Source of the DNA: Clostridia bacterium
GTDB lineage: Bacteria; Bacillota; Clostridia; Lachnospirales; Lachnospiraceae
Assembly: GCA_009929615.1 (NCBI GenBank)
Contig: SAAB01000023.1
Location: forward strand, 1 to 45,951
DNA: 45,951 bases
Direction of reading: 5' to 3'
Numbering within the stretch: position 1 is the stretch's first letter; each line of letters opens with the position of its first letter. Under the pieces are notes generated by a model. It did no database searches and was not told where the DNA came from. It saw only the letters and a program-made list of their open reading frames with translations. Shown piece after piece: positions 36,746 to 45,871 of this stretch. A program made the translations under genes and the position numbers.

Positions 36746-37540
36746 TTAGTTACCTTTAAAAATGGCTTTTCGTTTTTCGATAAATGCCTTGCAGCCCTCC
36801 TGGAAATCCATGGATGCTGCACATTCACGCTGGGTTGGAATTTCCGTTTCGTCAAGCCATTTTTTATAATCCGAATAGTTTGCGTCATAAATCTGTTTCT
36901 TTATATTTTTGTAAGAGAGCAGTGGACCGGCAGCCAGTTTTTTTGCAAATTTCATTGTGACTTCATCAAGTTCTTCCGGTGTGGTGACTTTGTAGGCAAG
37001 TCCAATGGCTTTTGCTTCTTCAGCACTTACCGGGCGGCCTGTAGCGGCCAGTTCCATGGTGCGGGATACGCCGATGGCCTTAGAGAGAAGATAAGTGGCT
37101 CCCGTATCCGGAACAAGTCCGATGTTGACAAAGGCGAGGATAAATTTGGCATTATCCGCACAAATCATAAAATCTCCGCCTAAGGCAAGGCTGACACCTG
37201 CACCGGCTGCTGCACCACAAACCGATGTGATAACTATCTTGCTCATCTTTTTCAAGCCATCAGCGACAATGCCTACTTTAGCAATAAGACCGTCCATATT
37301 CACTTCGCCACCGGCTTGAATCAGCTGGTAAAAGTAACCAATATCGCCGCCTGCTGAAAATGCCTTGCTGCTGCCTTTTAAGACAAGAACCTTAACTGCC
37401 GGGTCCTTTTCGGCAGTGTCCACAACATACATCAGTTCATCAGCCATCTGTTCATCAATGGCATTCAGGTTCTTCATGTAGTTCATGGTGACGACAGCAA
37501 CACCATCTTCAACTGTGTAAATAAGTTTTTGTAAATCCAT
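36746..37540 (-). CDS. Enoyl-CoA hydratase/isomerase (crotonase family)
   Basis: The 264-aa protein carries the crotonase oxyanion-hole segments KGSSKAFSAGGDIGYFYQ and CGAAAGAGVSLALGGDFMIC, and LAFVNIGLVPDTGATYLLSK. The usual hydratase glutamates are not clear (the loop reads GLVPDTGAT), so isomerase or a related activity is possible. The start MDLQKLIYTVEDG follows AGAAGGGGGTACATAT. First gene of an operon with the CoA-transferase subunits, suggesting conversion of a short-chain acyl-CoA. Confidence 0.88.
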   Translation of the reverse strand: MDLQKLIYTVEDGVAVVTMNYMKNLNAIDEQMADELMYVVDTAEKDPAVKVLVLKGSSKAFSAGGDIGYFYQLIQAGGEVNMDGLIAKVGIVADGLKKMSKIVITSVCGAAAGAGVSLALGGDFMICADNAKFILAFVNIGLVPDTGATYLLSKAIGVSRTMELAATGRPVSAEEAKAIGLAYKVTTPEELDEVTMKFAKKLAAGPLLSYKNIKKQIYDANYSDYKKWLDETEIPTQRECAASMDFQEGCKAFIEKRKAIFKGN

Positions 37541-37588
37541 ATATGTACCCCCTTCTATAAATGGATAAATAAGATTACTATTACTTAT

Positions 37589-37617
37589 ATTCTATAAGAT
37601 ATAACTGAAACTTACAA
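37589..37617 (-). promoter_or_regulatory. Promoter of the crotonase/CoA-transferase operon
   Basis: On the minus strand TTGTAA (complement of 37612-37617), 17-nt spacer, TAGAAT (complement of 37589-37594). Confidence 0.65.
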
Positions 37618-37666
37618 CACAAAAATAAAAAAGACTGTAAATTTATAAAAATATAATAAAATTGTG

Positions 37667-37703
37667 CAAAAAAATGACAGGATATTTTATAATATCCTGT
37701 CAT
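37667..37703 (-). terminator. Terminator of the kinase operon
   Basis: A 13-bp perfect stem ATGACAGGATATT/AATATCCTGTCAT with a TTAT loop; on the minus strand it is followed by a T7 run. It closes the binding-protein/kinase unit. Confidence 0.88.
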
Positions 37704-37717
37704 TCGTCAAAAATTAA

Positions 37718-40228
37718 TTATTTTTCAAGAAGAAATTTTTCAAGAGCTCCATATAACTTATCCGGTTCGACCGGCTTAGAAAGATGGGCATTCATACCGG
37801 CATTATGGCTTGCCCGGACATCCTCGTCAAAGGCATTTGCTGTCATAGCTATAATTGGAATATCTAAAGCATCCTCACGGTCTAAGCTTCGGATAGCAGC
37901 TGCTGTTGCAAGACCATCCATAACGGGCATTCGAATATCCATCAGAATAGCATCGAAATCATTCAAAGCAGAGGCTGTAAATATATTCAAACCGGCTTTG
38001 CCATTCGGTGCAGTCACTACCTGGATACCTTTTCGTTCCAGAAGTCTGCGGATAATCTGAGTATTCATCGGATGATCCTCGCAAACAAGGATATGCTTAC
38101 CTTCCAAAGTATCTGAAGTCGGTAGTTTTTTCTCTGAAGGAGTGGCTGAGCCTGCGTTGAACTGTGCGGCATCAGAAGCCTTGCATTTCTCCAGAGGAAG
38201 CATAATCTTAAAGGTTGTACCTTCGCCTTGGATGCTTTCACACTGAATGGTACCTTTCATGAGTTCAACTAGTTTTTTCGCAATACTGAGACCAAGTCCG
38301 GTTCCTTCGCGGCCTTCGTGTTCCTGTTCAAAAGGCGTGTAAAGATTTTTCATAAATTCCTGGCTGATTCCAATGCCGTTATCCTGAATTAAGATATGGC
38401 ACTGAATAAAGTTTTTGTTTTTAGAATCGCTGGCAAGTTGAACATTCAGCCGGACATGCCCGCCGGGAGGCGTGAATTTGACCGCATTGGATAAAAGGTT
38501 AATGACAATCTGATTCAAATGCTGTTCATCAGCGATGACATAAGCATTTTCACAATCCGCTGTATTTCGTTCAAAGGTTATGTTTTTCTTTTGTGCCAGT
38601 TTATCAATAATCGGGATAGTTGTATCCCATGCATGTTGAAGCAGCATAGGCTCATACTGAAGATCGGTTTTCTTACTTTCAATCTTGGTCATATCCAGTA
38701 CTTCGTTGATTAATCCCAGTAAATACTGGCCGGAAGTGTGAATCTGGTCAAGGTAATTATCCTTCAGATCCTCATCAGCACCCTCCAGAAGTTCCGGAGA
38801 GGAGAAGCTGATAATCGCATTCATTGGTGTACGCATATCGTGGCTCATACGGGAAAAGAATTCTGTACGGGCAATATTCTTACTGACATTTTCATTTAAG
38901 TCTTCAATGGAATCTACCAGCTGGTCGATCTCAGTGATACCAAGGTGTCCAAGATTGAATCCATCTTCAGGCTTTCTATTACGTACACGGGTAGCGAGGG
39001 CAGTAATTGGTGATGCAAAATGCCGGCTAACAATGAGTATACATATAATACCAAGAAACAGCGAAAAGAGAGAAACAAACAACAATACATTCTTGATATG
39101 GGACAGGTAAGAAAACATTGTGTCATGTTCAACCAGTGCGATTAAAACCAGCTGACGATTTTCAAAAGGGTTATTATTGTTGTAAATGGTTATAGGCGTT
39201 TCTGTACCATATAGTTTTATATCGCCCCGGGCGGTTAATGTAAATCCACCGGTTTCTACTGTATTGGACGTAGAAATCATAGAATTACTGTCAAAACAAC
39301 GGTTAAACAGGGCGCCATTTGAAACAATAGGGTCACATTCCGGATTGTCAATATCCTGAAGTGCGAGGACATAACAACTTTTTTCTGGTTCATTAATCTC
39401 AGTTCCCGGAATAAGGGAAGAGAGGTATTTTGTTGTGAGTTCAACACCAATGACACCATATGGATACCCTTCATCCGAAATCAGCGGAATGGAGAAGGAA
39501 ACAACTTCCTGACCGTTTCCGTTTAATTTGTACGGGGATGAGAAGTAGGCCAGGTCTTCGCCATCGGTATCCGGGTTTTGAAGAACAGCCTGCAAAGGTT
39601 CATAATAAAAGCCGCCATCGTCCGTGCCGTTAAAAGTATATTGGGATTCCCACCAGGAATCCAGAGCACACCCGGTTTTCTCGATGATAGAAGTAGGAGA
39701 GCGTTCCAGAAGCAAGTCTTCACGATTTGTGTAATTGCTCATTTGGTCTGTATCACGAATGCAGATTCCATATTTGTTTTCTTGTTCAGATACAAGAGCC
39801 ATATCATCCATTGATTTATCATTAAGAATTATATAGACACCGTTCACGTTGTTTTGACGAAGTGTCTCAATCAGTTTATCGCTGGATTCTTCAAGAAATT
39901 GAATCTGATGCTGGGAATCGCCCCGGAAAGGGTAGGCCCCGTATTCCAACTCATACTCTGAATAAAGATGATTAAAATAGGCGGTAGCACTGTCAAGGTC
40001 AGTCCACTGGTTATTAAAGGCATCTTCAATCTCATTTTTACGATTTAGAAGCCGCTCTGTTAAAATATCAGCAGCATTCTGGCTCAAAGATTCTTCAATA
40101 CCGCCATAGACGGCTGCAAAATAAAAAATAGCAGATTGGAGAATCATAACGATGATGAGTGGAACAAAAAGGGCACGGAAAATGGACCTTCGTCTATGAT
40201 TTTTAGTTGTAGGTTGTTGTTTTGTCAT
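37718..40228 (-). CDS. Hybrid sensor histidine kinase with response-regulator domain
   Basis: The 836-aa membrane kinase has an N-terminal helix (RALFVPLIIVMILQSAIFYF), a large extracellular dCache-like sensor (about 45-365), a second helix (NVLLFVSLFSLFLGIICILI), HAMP-like region, HisKA with the phosphoacceptor His in RMSHDMRTPMNAI (about residue 465), HATPase_c (N box QIVINLLSNAVKF, G boxes DNGIGIS and GTGLGLSIAKKL), and a C-terminal receiver domain with acceptor Asp in DAILMDIRMPVMDG (about 763). It lies 37 nt after a binding-protein gene on the same strand, which may present its ligand. Confidence 0.94.
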   Translation of the reverse strand: MTKQQPTTKNHRRRSIFRALFVPLIIVMILQSAIFYFAAVYGGIEESLSQNAADILTERLLNRKNEIEDAFNNQWTDLDSATAYFNHLYSEYELEYGAYPFRGDSQHQIQFLEESSDKLIETLRQNNVNGVYIILNDKSMDDMALVSEQENKYGICIRDTDQMSNYTNREDLLLERSPTSIIEKTGCALDSWWESQYTFNGTDDGGFYYEPLQAVLQNPDTDGEDLAYFSSPYKLNGNGQEVVSFSIPLISDEGYPYGVIGVELTTKYLSSLIPGTEINEPEKSCYVLALQDIDNPECDPIVSNGALFNRCFDSNSMISTSNTVETGGFTLTARGDIKLYGTETPITIYNNNNPFENRQLVLIALVEHDTMFSYLSHIKNVLLFVSLFSLFLGIICILIVSRHFASPITALATRVRNRKPEDGFNLGHLGITEIDQLVDSIEDLNENVSKNIARTEFFSRMSHDMRTPMNAIISFSSPELLEGADEDLKDNYLDQIHTSGQYLLGLINEVLDMTKIESKKTDLQYEPMLLQHAWDTTIPIIDKLAQKKNITFERNTADCENAYVIADEQHLNQIVINLLSNAVKFTPPGGHVRLNVQLASDSKNKNFIQCHILIQDNGIGISQEFMKNLYTPFEQEHEGREGTGLGLSIAKKLVELMKGTIQCESIQGEGTTFKIMLPLEKCKASDAAQFNAGSATPSEKKLPTSDTLEGKHILVCEDHPMNTQIIRRLLERKGIQVVTAPNGKAGLNIFTASALNDFDAILMDIRMPVMDGLATAAAIRSLDREDALDIPIIAMTANAFDEDVRASHNAGMNAHLSKPVEPDKLYGALEKFLLEK

Positions 40229-40265
40229 TAGTTACGCCTCCACAGCATGAGTAGATTTGGAGAAA

Positions 40266-41765
40266 TTATTGTTTAATAAGTGCGTTAACTTCATCATTAA
40301 GATTGTTGAACCAGGTGTCAAAATATTCGTCGGTTGTAAATTGAGCGACAGCATCTTCAAGGCTTGAACCTGAATCCAGTGCAGTAACAACAGCAGCACG
40401 GTCAGCAACAGCAGTATCCTTGAGAGCACTTTCCAAGGTTGTACGCACATCTTTACTGCCATTAAATGGTTTCGTTGCATAAGCAGGATCATTGTTAAAT
40501 ACATCGGCACTAATCAGAAGTGCATTTAGCATATTCTGATCTTTGGCATTTGAAGTATCCCCACTATAGCTTCCGGTAATGGCCTCTTCGGTGTTTGCTG
40601 CTAATGTAACCGGAGAATATCCAGACTGAACAGCGAAAGTCAGATTACGTTCGGAATCGGTAGAGTATTTTAAAAACTCAACAGCGCCTTCCTGCTGTGC
40701 AGGTGTTGCCTTAAGGAGGCAATAGCTTGCTCCCTGCTGAACAACAGCATTATTCTCAGCATTGGCAAAAGGTAAAGCTTTTGTAGCATATATTTCGATA
40801 TCATGGGTTGTATCATCAGCCAGTGTTACAGCTGTAGGAAGATAGCTTACACCGGATGAAGAAGAAGTTAAAGCCAGAATCTTTCCTGTTTTAGCATCCT
40901 CGGAGCTGAATTTAGCATAGCTTCCAAAATAACCATTGATATAAGGAATGTAGTAGTTATCCCATAAGGTCTTAAAGGTATCACGGTCCATATCGACGGT
41001 TAACTCACCATTTTCAACGTTGAAAAGTTCGTGTCCGAGCTGATAAGCACCTAGGTAAATATAGTTACCAACGGAGTCACGGCCATATAATGCTTTTCCG
41101 TCATTAGCTATATCTGGAGTTTGTGCATCCGTCCATTCATAATAAGTTTTAGCAGCAGCGGTAAGATCCTCTTTTGTTTTCAAACTTTCAAGAGTAATAT
41201 CTGTATCTGCGGCAAAAGGTTCCCAATCGGTTTTGTTTGCTGTAAATATTTCGGTAGATTTAAGGATAGGGAACTGCAAAAGTTCGTTATTCTCATTGAA
41301 ACGTCCTTCGTCAATAAAGCCGGGAACGTAAGCGGTAAGCTCTTCATCTGTAAAGTAAGCATCCATTGGAGCCAGAGCATCTGCCTGGTCTAAAATGTAT
41401 GCTGTTTCTGAATAAACAGCAGCCAGAGTAGGTATCTCCTGAGCACCGGCTTTACCTTCTACAGAGTCAAGAAGTGAGTCGGCTAAAGTTGTTATGTCAC
41501 CCTGACTGACTGTCATGACAACAATGCCTTTTTCCAGGCCGACAGTAGAGTTGAAGTCTTCAACCATTTGTTCAAATGCTGCCAGCTGGTCGCCGTTATA
41601 GTAATTCCAGACAGTGACAGTAACAGGATTTTTGGGGTCCAGTTCACTTGATTTTGAAGGTGTTGTGGCACCGCCGGATGAACTACAGCCTGTAAGAGAA
41701 AGCATGAGTGTCATCGCCATGGCGAGTGCTCCGGTTCTTAAAAAGTTACGTGAGTGTTTCTTCAT
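40266..41765 (-). CDS. Extracellular solute-binding lipoprotein (ABC type 1 family)
   Basis: The 499-aa lipoprotein has a signal with lipobox SLTGC (Cys about residue 27) and the sugar-type binding fold (NPVTVTVWNYYNGDQLAAFE, MVEDFNSTVGLEKGI, GYSPVTLAANTEEAI). The start ATG 41765 follows GAGGGGGATAACATC; the frame open further upstream has no site. No permease or ATPase genes are beside it; instead the downstream gene is a hybrid sensor kinase, so it may act as a sensing partner. Ligand unknown. Confidence 0.9.
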   Translation of the reverse strand: MKKHSRNFLRTGALAMAMTLMLSLTGCSSSGGATTPSKSSELDPKNPVTVTVWNYYNGDQLAAFEQMVEDFNSTVGLEKGIVVMTVSQGDITTLADSLLDSVEGKAGAQEIPTLAAVYSETAYILDQADALAPMDAYFTDEELTAYVPGFIDEGRFNENNELLQFPILKSTEIFTANKTDWEPFAADTDITLESLKTKEDLTAAAKTYYEWTDAQTPDIANDGKALYGRDSVGNYIYLGAYQLGHELFNVENGELTVDMDRDTFKTLWDNYYIPYINGYFGSYAKFSSEDAKTGKILALTSSSSGVSYLPTAVTLADDTTHDIEIYATKALPFANAENNAVVQQGASYCLLKATPAQQEGAVEFLKYSTDSERNLTFAVQSGYSPVTLAANTEEAITGSYSGDTSNAKDQNMLNALLISADVFNNDPAYATKPFNGSKDVRTTLESALKDTAVADRAAVVTALDSGSSLEDAVAQFTTDEYFDTWFNNLNDEVNALIKQ

Positions 41766-42007
41766 GATGTTATCCCCCTCGTGATTAAATTCTGACATTT
41801 TAAATGATGTTATGTCAAATGTATTTTTATATATAAAATATAGCACATTTGATAGAGAACAACAAAGTCTGTAGAGGGTACAATACAAGATTATATATAT
41901 GTTTTCATTAGTTTAACTTATTATCTGTATATGGAATCGAGATTGTTCTTTTTTATCAATATTTCTATAATAAATATAGGATAGAGATGAAATGGAGGAT
42001 AAGAAAG

Positions 42008-42532
42008 ATGGCAAAGAATTTAATTATTTATTATTCAAGAAAAGGTCAGAATTATTGGAATGGAAGTATCAAGTCATTGACAAAAGGAAATACGGAAATA
42101 GTTGCAGAGTTCATTCAGAAAGCAGTGGACGGGGATTTATTTGAAATTGAAACAGTTAAGTCCTATGATGCAGACTATTATAAATGTATTGATGATGCAC
42201 AGGATGAATTGCGTAAAAATGCAAGACCTGAATTAAAAAGATATCTGGACAGCATTGACGGTTATGAAAATGTGTTTGTATGCGGTCCATGCTGGTGGGG
42301 AACATACCCTATGGCAATGTTTACCCAGCTTGAAAAGCTGGATTTTACAGGCAAAAAGGTAATGGCGGTGATGACTCACGAAGGCTCCGGACTGGGAAGC
42401 TCTGAACGGGACCTTAAGAAAATCTGTAAAGGTGCGGCTTTTGGAAAGGGTCTGGCTGTTCACGGCGCTGATGCCGGAAAGTCTGAAGGCACAGTGATTT
42501 CATGGGCAAAAAAGGTTACTGTCGGTGGATGA
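42008..42532 (+). CDS. Flavodoxin-family protein
   Basis: The 174-aa protein begins MAKNLIIYYSRKGQNYWNGS, the FMN-phosphate loop of flavodoxins, and has the second flavin-binding region FVCGPCWWGTYPMAMFTQLE and VMTHEGSGLGSSERDL. The family is flavodoxin_4-like. The ATG at 42008 follows AATGGAGGATAAGAAAG. It is followed by a degraded SDR gene and a second flavodoxin. It probably carries electrons in anaerobic metabolism; the partner is unknown. Confidence 0.92.
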   Translation: MAKNLIIYYSRKGQNYWNGSIKSLTKGNTEIVAEFIQKAVDGDLFEIETVKSYDADYYKCIDDAQDELRKNARPELKRYLDSIDGYENVFVCGPCWWGTYPMAMFTQLEKLDFTGKKVMAVMTHEGSGLGSSERDLKKICKGAAFGKGLAVHGADAGKSEGTVISWAKKVTVGG

Positions 42533-42625
42533 TAAAGAGGAACTGGAAAGATGCTACATACGAATGTACCAGGGAATGATTGATAAGGAGAGAAAAAAGT
42601 GGTTAAAAAACCGGAAAAAGATGTT

Positions 42626-42722
42626 ATGATAGTAGTAGGAGCAGGGCAGCTTAGTAGGGCGATTGCCAGAAACTATGAACAATGCAGGTTTTGATGTAGA
42701 AGCAATAGAGATGGACCTTTAA
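42626..42722 (+). pseudogene. Remnant of a short-chain dehydrogenase (SDR) gene
   Basis: One frame starts MIVVGAGQLSRAIARNYEQC, like the NAD-binding start of an SDR, and ends in a stop. Continuing with a one-base shift gives NNAGFDVEAIEMDL followed by a stop at 42720-42722, the next conserved part of the same family. Most of the gene is missing. It lies between two flavodoxin genes. Confidence 0.55.
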
Positions 42723-42768
42723 GACCTGAAGTATAGCGTGCGATAAGCACAGAGATGGGGGAGTAAAA

Positions 42769-43254
42769 ATGAGTAATAAGAGATTAGTAGCATATTTTTC
42801 AGCAAGTGGTATGACAGCGAGTGCGGCAAAGAAATTAGCATCTGTGGCACAGGCAGATTTATTTGAAATCAAGCCGGAAGTACCTTATACTCAGGTGGAT
42901 TTAAATTGGATGGATAAGAATGCCAGAAGTACAATTGAAATGCAGGATAGGGCATCCAGACCGGCAATTCGCGAAAAACTGGAAACGATGAATCAATATG
43001 ATGTTGTTTTTGTGGGATTTCCAATCTGGTGGTATGTAGCACCGACGATTATCAACACTTTTCTGGAATCCTATGATATGTCAGGAAAGACGATAGTTCC
43101 TTTTGCTACATCCGGAGGAAGCGGCTTTGGTGAGACTGTAGAGAGATTAAAGACAAGTTGTTCATCTTCCGTTGTATGGAAAGATGGAAAACTATTAAAT
43201 GGCAGAGTAACGGATGAAGCATTAAAATCCTGGATTGAGACTCTGAACATTTAA
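42769..43254 (+). CDS. Flavodoxin-family protein
   Basis: The 161-aa protein begins MSNKRLVAYFSASGMTASAA (phosphate loop) and has VFVGFPIWWYVAPTIINTFL and VPFATSGGSGFGETVERLK, the flavodoxin_4 blocks. ATG follows AGATGGGGGAGTAAAA. It is related to but distinct from the flavodoxin at 42008. Electron carrier or NADPH-dependent reductase partner; substrate unknown. Confidence 0.93.
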   Translation: MSNKRLVAYFSASGMTASAAKKLASVAQADLFEIKPEVPYTQVDLNWMDKNARSTIEMQDRASRPAIREKLETMNQYDVVFVGFPIWWYVAPTIINTFLESYDMSGKTIVPFATSGGSGFGETVERLKTSCSSSVVWKDGKLLNGRVTDEALKSWIETLNI

Positions 43255-43282
43255 GATATAGGAAACAAGTAACAGAACGGTA

Positions 43283-44500
43283 ATGGGGGATGCTATTTTG
43301 GGGATTTTTAGCGGTAAAGCCGATTTAAACAAAACAATAAATAGTTCGGAAGAAATGGATGAAGTTGAAGCATTGTATACTTCTACAGGGCTAGAATGTG
43401 ATTTTTGCTATACGACTCTTCAGCCATCTTTTGAATACTGTCCAAAATGCGGAAAAAAGATAGTGAAAGCAAAAGTGGAAGAGACGACAGTGATACCCGG
43501 AAATCTATTTCAGACAGAAGCAGACAGAGACGGTTTGCTTATAACGCAGTACAATGGTTTTAATGATAAGAAAGTTGTTATCCCATCCTTTATTGATGGA
43601 AAACCGGTGATAGGTATCTGGAATGATGTTTTCAATAAATGCATAGAGCTTGAGGAAGTTGTTTTTGAAGAGGGATGCAGGTATATAGGCAAAGATGCTT
43701 TTGCTTACTGTGATAAATTAAAAAAGATTCATTTTCCAAAAAGTTTAATAGAAATCGGAGATTCTGCATTTACAAATTGCGCCTTTGAAGACTTGGCACT
43801 GCCGCCAAATGTTAAAGTGATTGGTACATATGTTTTTGCGGGATGTGATAAGTTAAAGAAAATTATCTTATCTGACAAACTGGAATATATTAGTGACGGG
43901 ATGTTTTACAGCACTGGAGTAAGCGAAATAAGTATTCCTGAAAGTGTCCGGCATATTGGGGCTTTTGCCTTTGCCTATACAAAGCTGATAGAGATAGAAC
44001 TTCCGAAGAATTTGTATTCCGTTGAGTATCGGGCATTTGATATCAGGGAATTGGGGAAAATAACGATTCATTCCAACGTGAAAGTTATTAATGATGATAT
44101 ATTTAATAAGGATGCATATCCTGTTATACATTGTGCAGCTGGCTCAAAAGCCCAGTTATATGCACGAAAGTATGAGCTTCCATGTGAGGCAATTTCGCCC
44201 CAGCCGGCAGCAGATGTGCAGGTGTGTGCAAAGAGTGTTGATTTAAAATTTACCTATATTCTTATGGATAAAGATATCGATAGGAAATATTACTATTTCG
44301 ACATGTATAAAGCAGAAACATGGTCATGGAAGATGGAAAACAGGCAGACACTGCTCATTAATAAGTGGATGAATATGGAAGATGCCAAACATTTGGCGAA
44401 TAAGATTCAAACTTCTATGAATTCGAATAAAGGAAAATCAAAAGAAAAATTTTTTTATGGATTTGAAAAAGTCATAATAAATACAAAGTGGGGAGCTTAA
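43283..44500 (+). CDS. Zinc-ribbon and BspA-type leucine-rich-repeat protein
   Basis: The 405-aa protein has a zinc ribbon (CDFCYTTLQPSFEYCPKCGK, about residues 38-57), then BspA-like LRR_5 repeats (about 75-285: VVFEEGCRYIGKDAFAYCDK, KIHFPKSLIEIGDSAFTNCA, LALPPNVKVIGTYVFAGCD) and a C-terminal non-repeat domain (KFTYILMDKDIDRKYYYFDM to the end). No signal peptide, so it is cytoplasmic, unlike secreted BspA proteins. The ATG at 43283 has a weak site; a TTG at 43298 after GGGGGATG is an alternative. Function unknown; the next gene overlaps its unit. Confidence 0.85.
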   Translation: MGDAILGIFSGKADLNKTINSSEEMDEVEALYTSTGLECDFCYTTLQPSFEYCPKCGKKIVKAKVEETTVIPGNLFQTEADRDGLLITQYNGFNDKKVVIPSFIDGKPVIGIWNDVFNKCIELEEVVFEEGCRYIGKDAFAYCDKLKKIHFPKSLIEIGDSAFTNCAFEDLALPPNVKVIGTYVFAGCDKLKKIILSDKLEYISDGMFYSTGVSEISIPESVRHIGAFAFAYTKLIEIELPKNLYSVEYRAFDIRELGKITIHSNVKVINDDIFNKDAYPVIHCAAGSKAQLYARKYELPCEAISPQPAADVQVCAKSVDLKFTYILMDKDIDRKYYYFDMYKAETWSWKMENRQTLLINKWMNMEDAKHLANKIQTSMNSNKGKSKEKFFYGFEKVIINTKWGA

Positions 44501-44505
44501 GAAGT

Positions 44506-44766
44506 ATGTGTGGAACATTAAAGCCCGGTGATATTGTGCAGCATTTTAAAAGACAATGGGTTAAAGATAAGTCGAGCAGTGAATATCTCTATGAAATCCT
44601 CGCCTTTGCAAGGCATACAGAAACGGATGAGATACTCGTTGTCTATAAAGCACTTTATGGGGAAATGGGTATCTGGGCAAGACCATATGAAATGTTTATG
44701 GGAAAAGTAGATGGAGAAAAGTATCCGGATAGTGAACAGGAATATCGGTTTGAAAAGAGAAAATGA
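44506..44766 (+). CDS. DUF1653-like protein
   Basis: The 86-aa protein reads KPGDIVQHFKRQWVKDKSSS, YEILAFARHTETDEILVVYK and ALYGEMGIWARPYEMFMGKV, the pattern of the DUF1653 family (small beta-rich protein of unknown function). The ATG at 44506 follows GTGGGGAGCTTAAGAAGT, 5 nt after the LRR gene stop; an upstream in-frame GTG overlaps that gene. A terminator follows. Confidence 0.85.
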   Translation: MCGTLKPGDIVQHFKRQWVKDKSSSEYLYEILAFARHTETDEILVVYKALYGEMGIWARPYEMFMGKVDGEKYPDSEQEYRFEKRK

Positions 44767-44790
44767 ATAAATGGATAATAAGAGAAAAAA

Positions 44791-44816
44791 GGGTGCCATG
44801 AATTGGCATCCTTTTT
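44791..44816 (+). terminator. Terminator after the DUF1653-like gene
   Basis: GGGTGCCA pairs with TGGCATCC (one G-T pair) with a 5-nt loop, followed by TTTTT. Confidence 0.8.
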
Positions 44817-44946
44817 GGAGTTTTCCTTCTTTTTGTGTATCAGTATCCTGTTTTTGGGACTGTAAAAGGAATAAAATTTAGATGTAAGAAAAAGCAAATG
44901 AATTGTATCATTACATTACATAAAAATAAACAGGAGGCGTATAAAT

Positions 44947-45834
44947 ATGGCACTTGCTATAATTTTTCCATCAAGTTATTTTGACATAAGTAAAATTGAT
45001 AAAGATTTGAAAGCAGAATATGTAGCAGTTAGAGAGACTGGATTATATGATACATTTTTATTCGGATACGATCAATGGTTTAATGATAGTAAGCTTGTAA
45101 TGCCCGTAATGCCGGAAAAATTAACAACGGCTGTGTATCGTGGTTGGATGATGAAGCCGGAAAAATATAAGCTATTTTATCATTATTTGCTTAATAGAAA
45201 AATCAGATTAATTACTTCACCCGAAGAATATGAAAAATTTCATATTTTTCCTAACATTTATGAAGCGGTAGCAGACGATACTGCAAAAATGATTTGTTTT
45301 CCATGTGGGAAAGATAAAGAACATCCAAGAATAAAGATAAAAGGTGTAAAAGAAACTTTTAATAGATTTATGGTCAAGGATTACGTTAAATCTGTAAAAG
45401 GAACAGAATTTCCAAAATATTTTGGAAAGGATATTACACAAAAAGAATTTGATAAATGGATGGAAATATTTTATAAGTACAGAGGGGATTTGTTTACAGG
45501 CGGAGTATGTATTAAAGAATATTTGGATTTAAAAAAGTATTCGGGTAAAACCAATGAGTACCGTGTTTTTTATGTTAAAAATGAGCCATTAAGTGTTAGT
45601 AGAAATTCAAATCAGGTAGGCTATACAAAAGAATTACCAAAGGAACTGATAGATAAATATAAAGATTTGCCAAGTGTTTTTTATACGATTGATTATGCGG
45701 AATTAGAAGACGGCAGTTGGAAAGTAATTGAGGCAGGAGACGGTAGTGTATCGGGATTGTCACCAAAGCAGGATGAGAAGAAATTTTACCGTGCATTATA
45801 TTTTCAGTTTGAGGTACCGCAGAAACAGAAATAA
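44947..45834 (+). CDS. ATP-grasp-like protein (R2K-type)
   Basis: The 295-aa protein begins MALAIIFPSSYFDISKIDKD. The C-terminal half resembles ATP-grasp enzymes of the R2K type: FMVKDYVKSVKG (nucleotide Lys), GGVCIKEYLDLKKYSGKTNE, EYRVFYVKNEPLSVSRNSN and the Mg-binding YTIDYAELEDGSWKVIEAGD followed by GSVSGLSP. Such enzymes make amide bonds, often in peptide tagging or phage-related systems. A strong CAGGAGGCGTATAAAT site precedes the ATG. It stands alone; substrate unknown. Assignment by motif, moderate certainty. Confidence 0.75.
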   Translation: MALAIIFPSSYFDISKIDKDLKAEYVAVRETGLYDTFLFGYDQWFNDSKLVMPVMPEKLTTAVYRGWMMKPEKYKLFYHYLLNRKIRLITSPEEYEKFHIFPNIYEAVADDTAKMICFPCGKDKEHPRIKIKGVKETFNRFMVKDYVKSVKGTEFPKYFGKDITQKEFDKWMEIFYKYRGDLFTGGVCIKEYLDLKKYSGKTNEYRVFYVKNEPLSVSRNSNQVGYTKELPKELIDKYKDLPSVFYTIDYAELEDGSWKVIEAGDGSVSGLSPKQDEKKFYRALYFQFEVPQKQK

Positions 45835-45871
45835 AAGAGGACAGTATTAAGGAAAGGAGACCAGCTATGAA

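Noticed and set aside
40266-40510. Separate minus-strand ORF at 40232-40510
   Set aside because: It overlaps the C-terminus of the solute-binding protein in another frame and has no own start signals.
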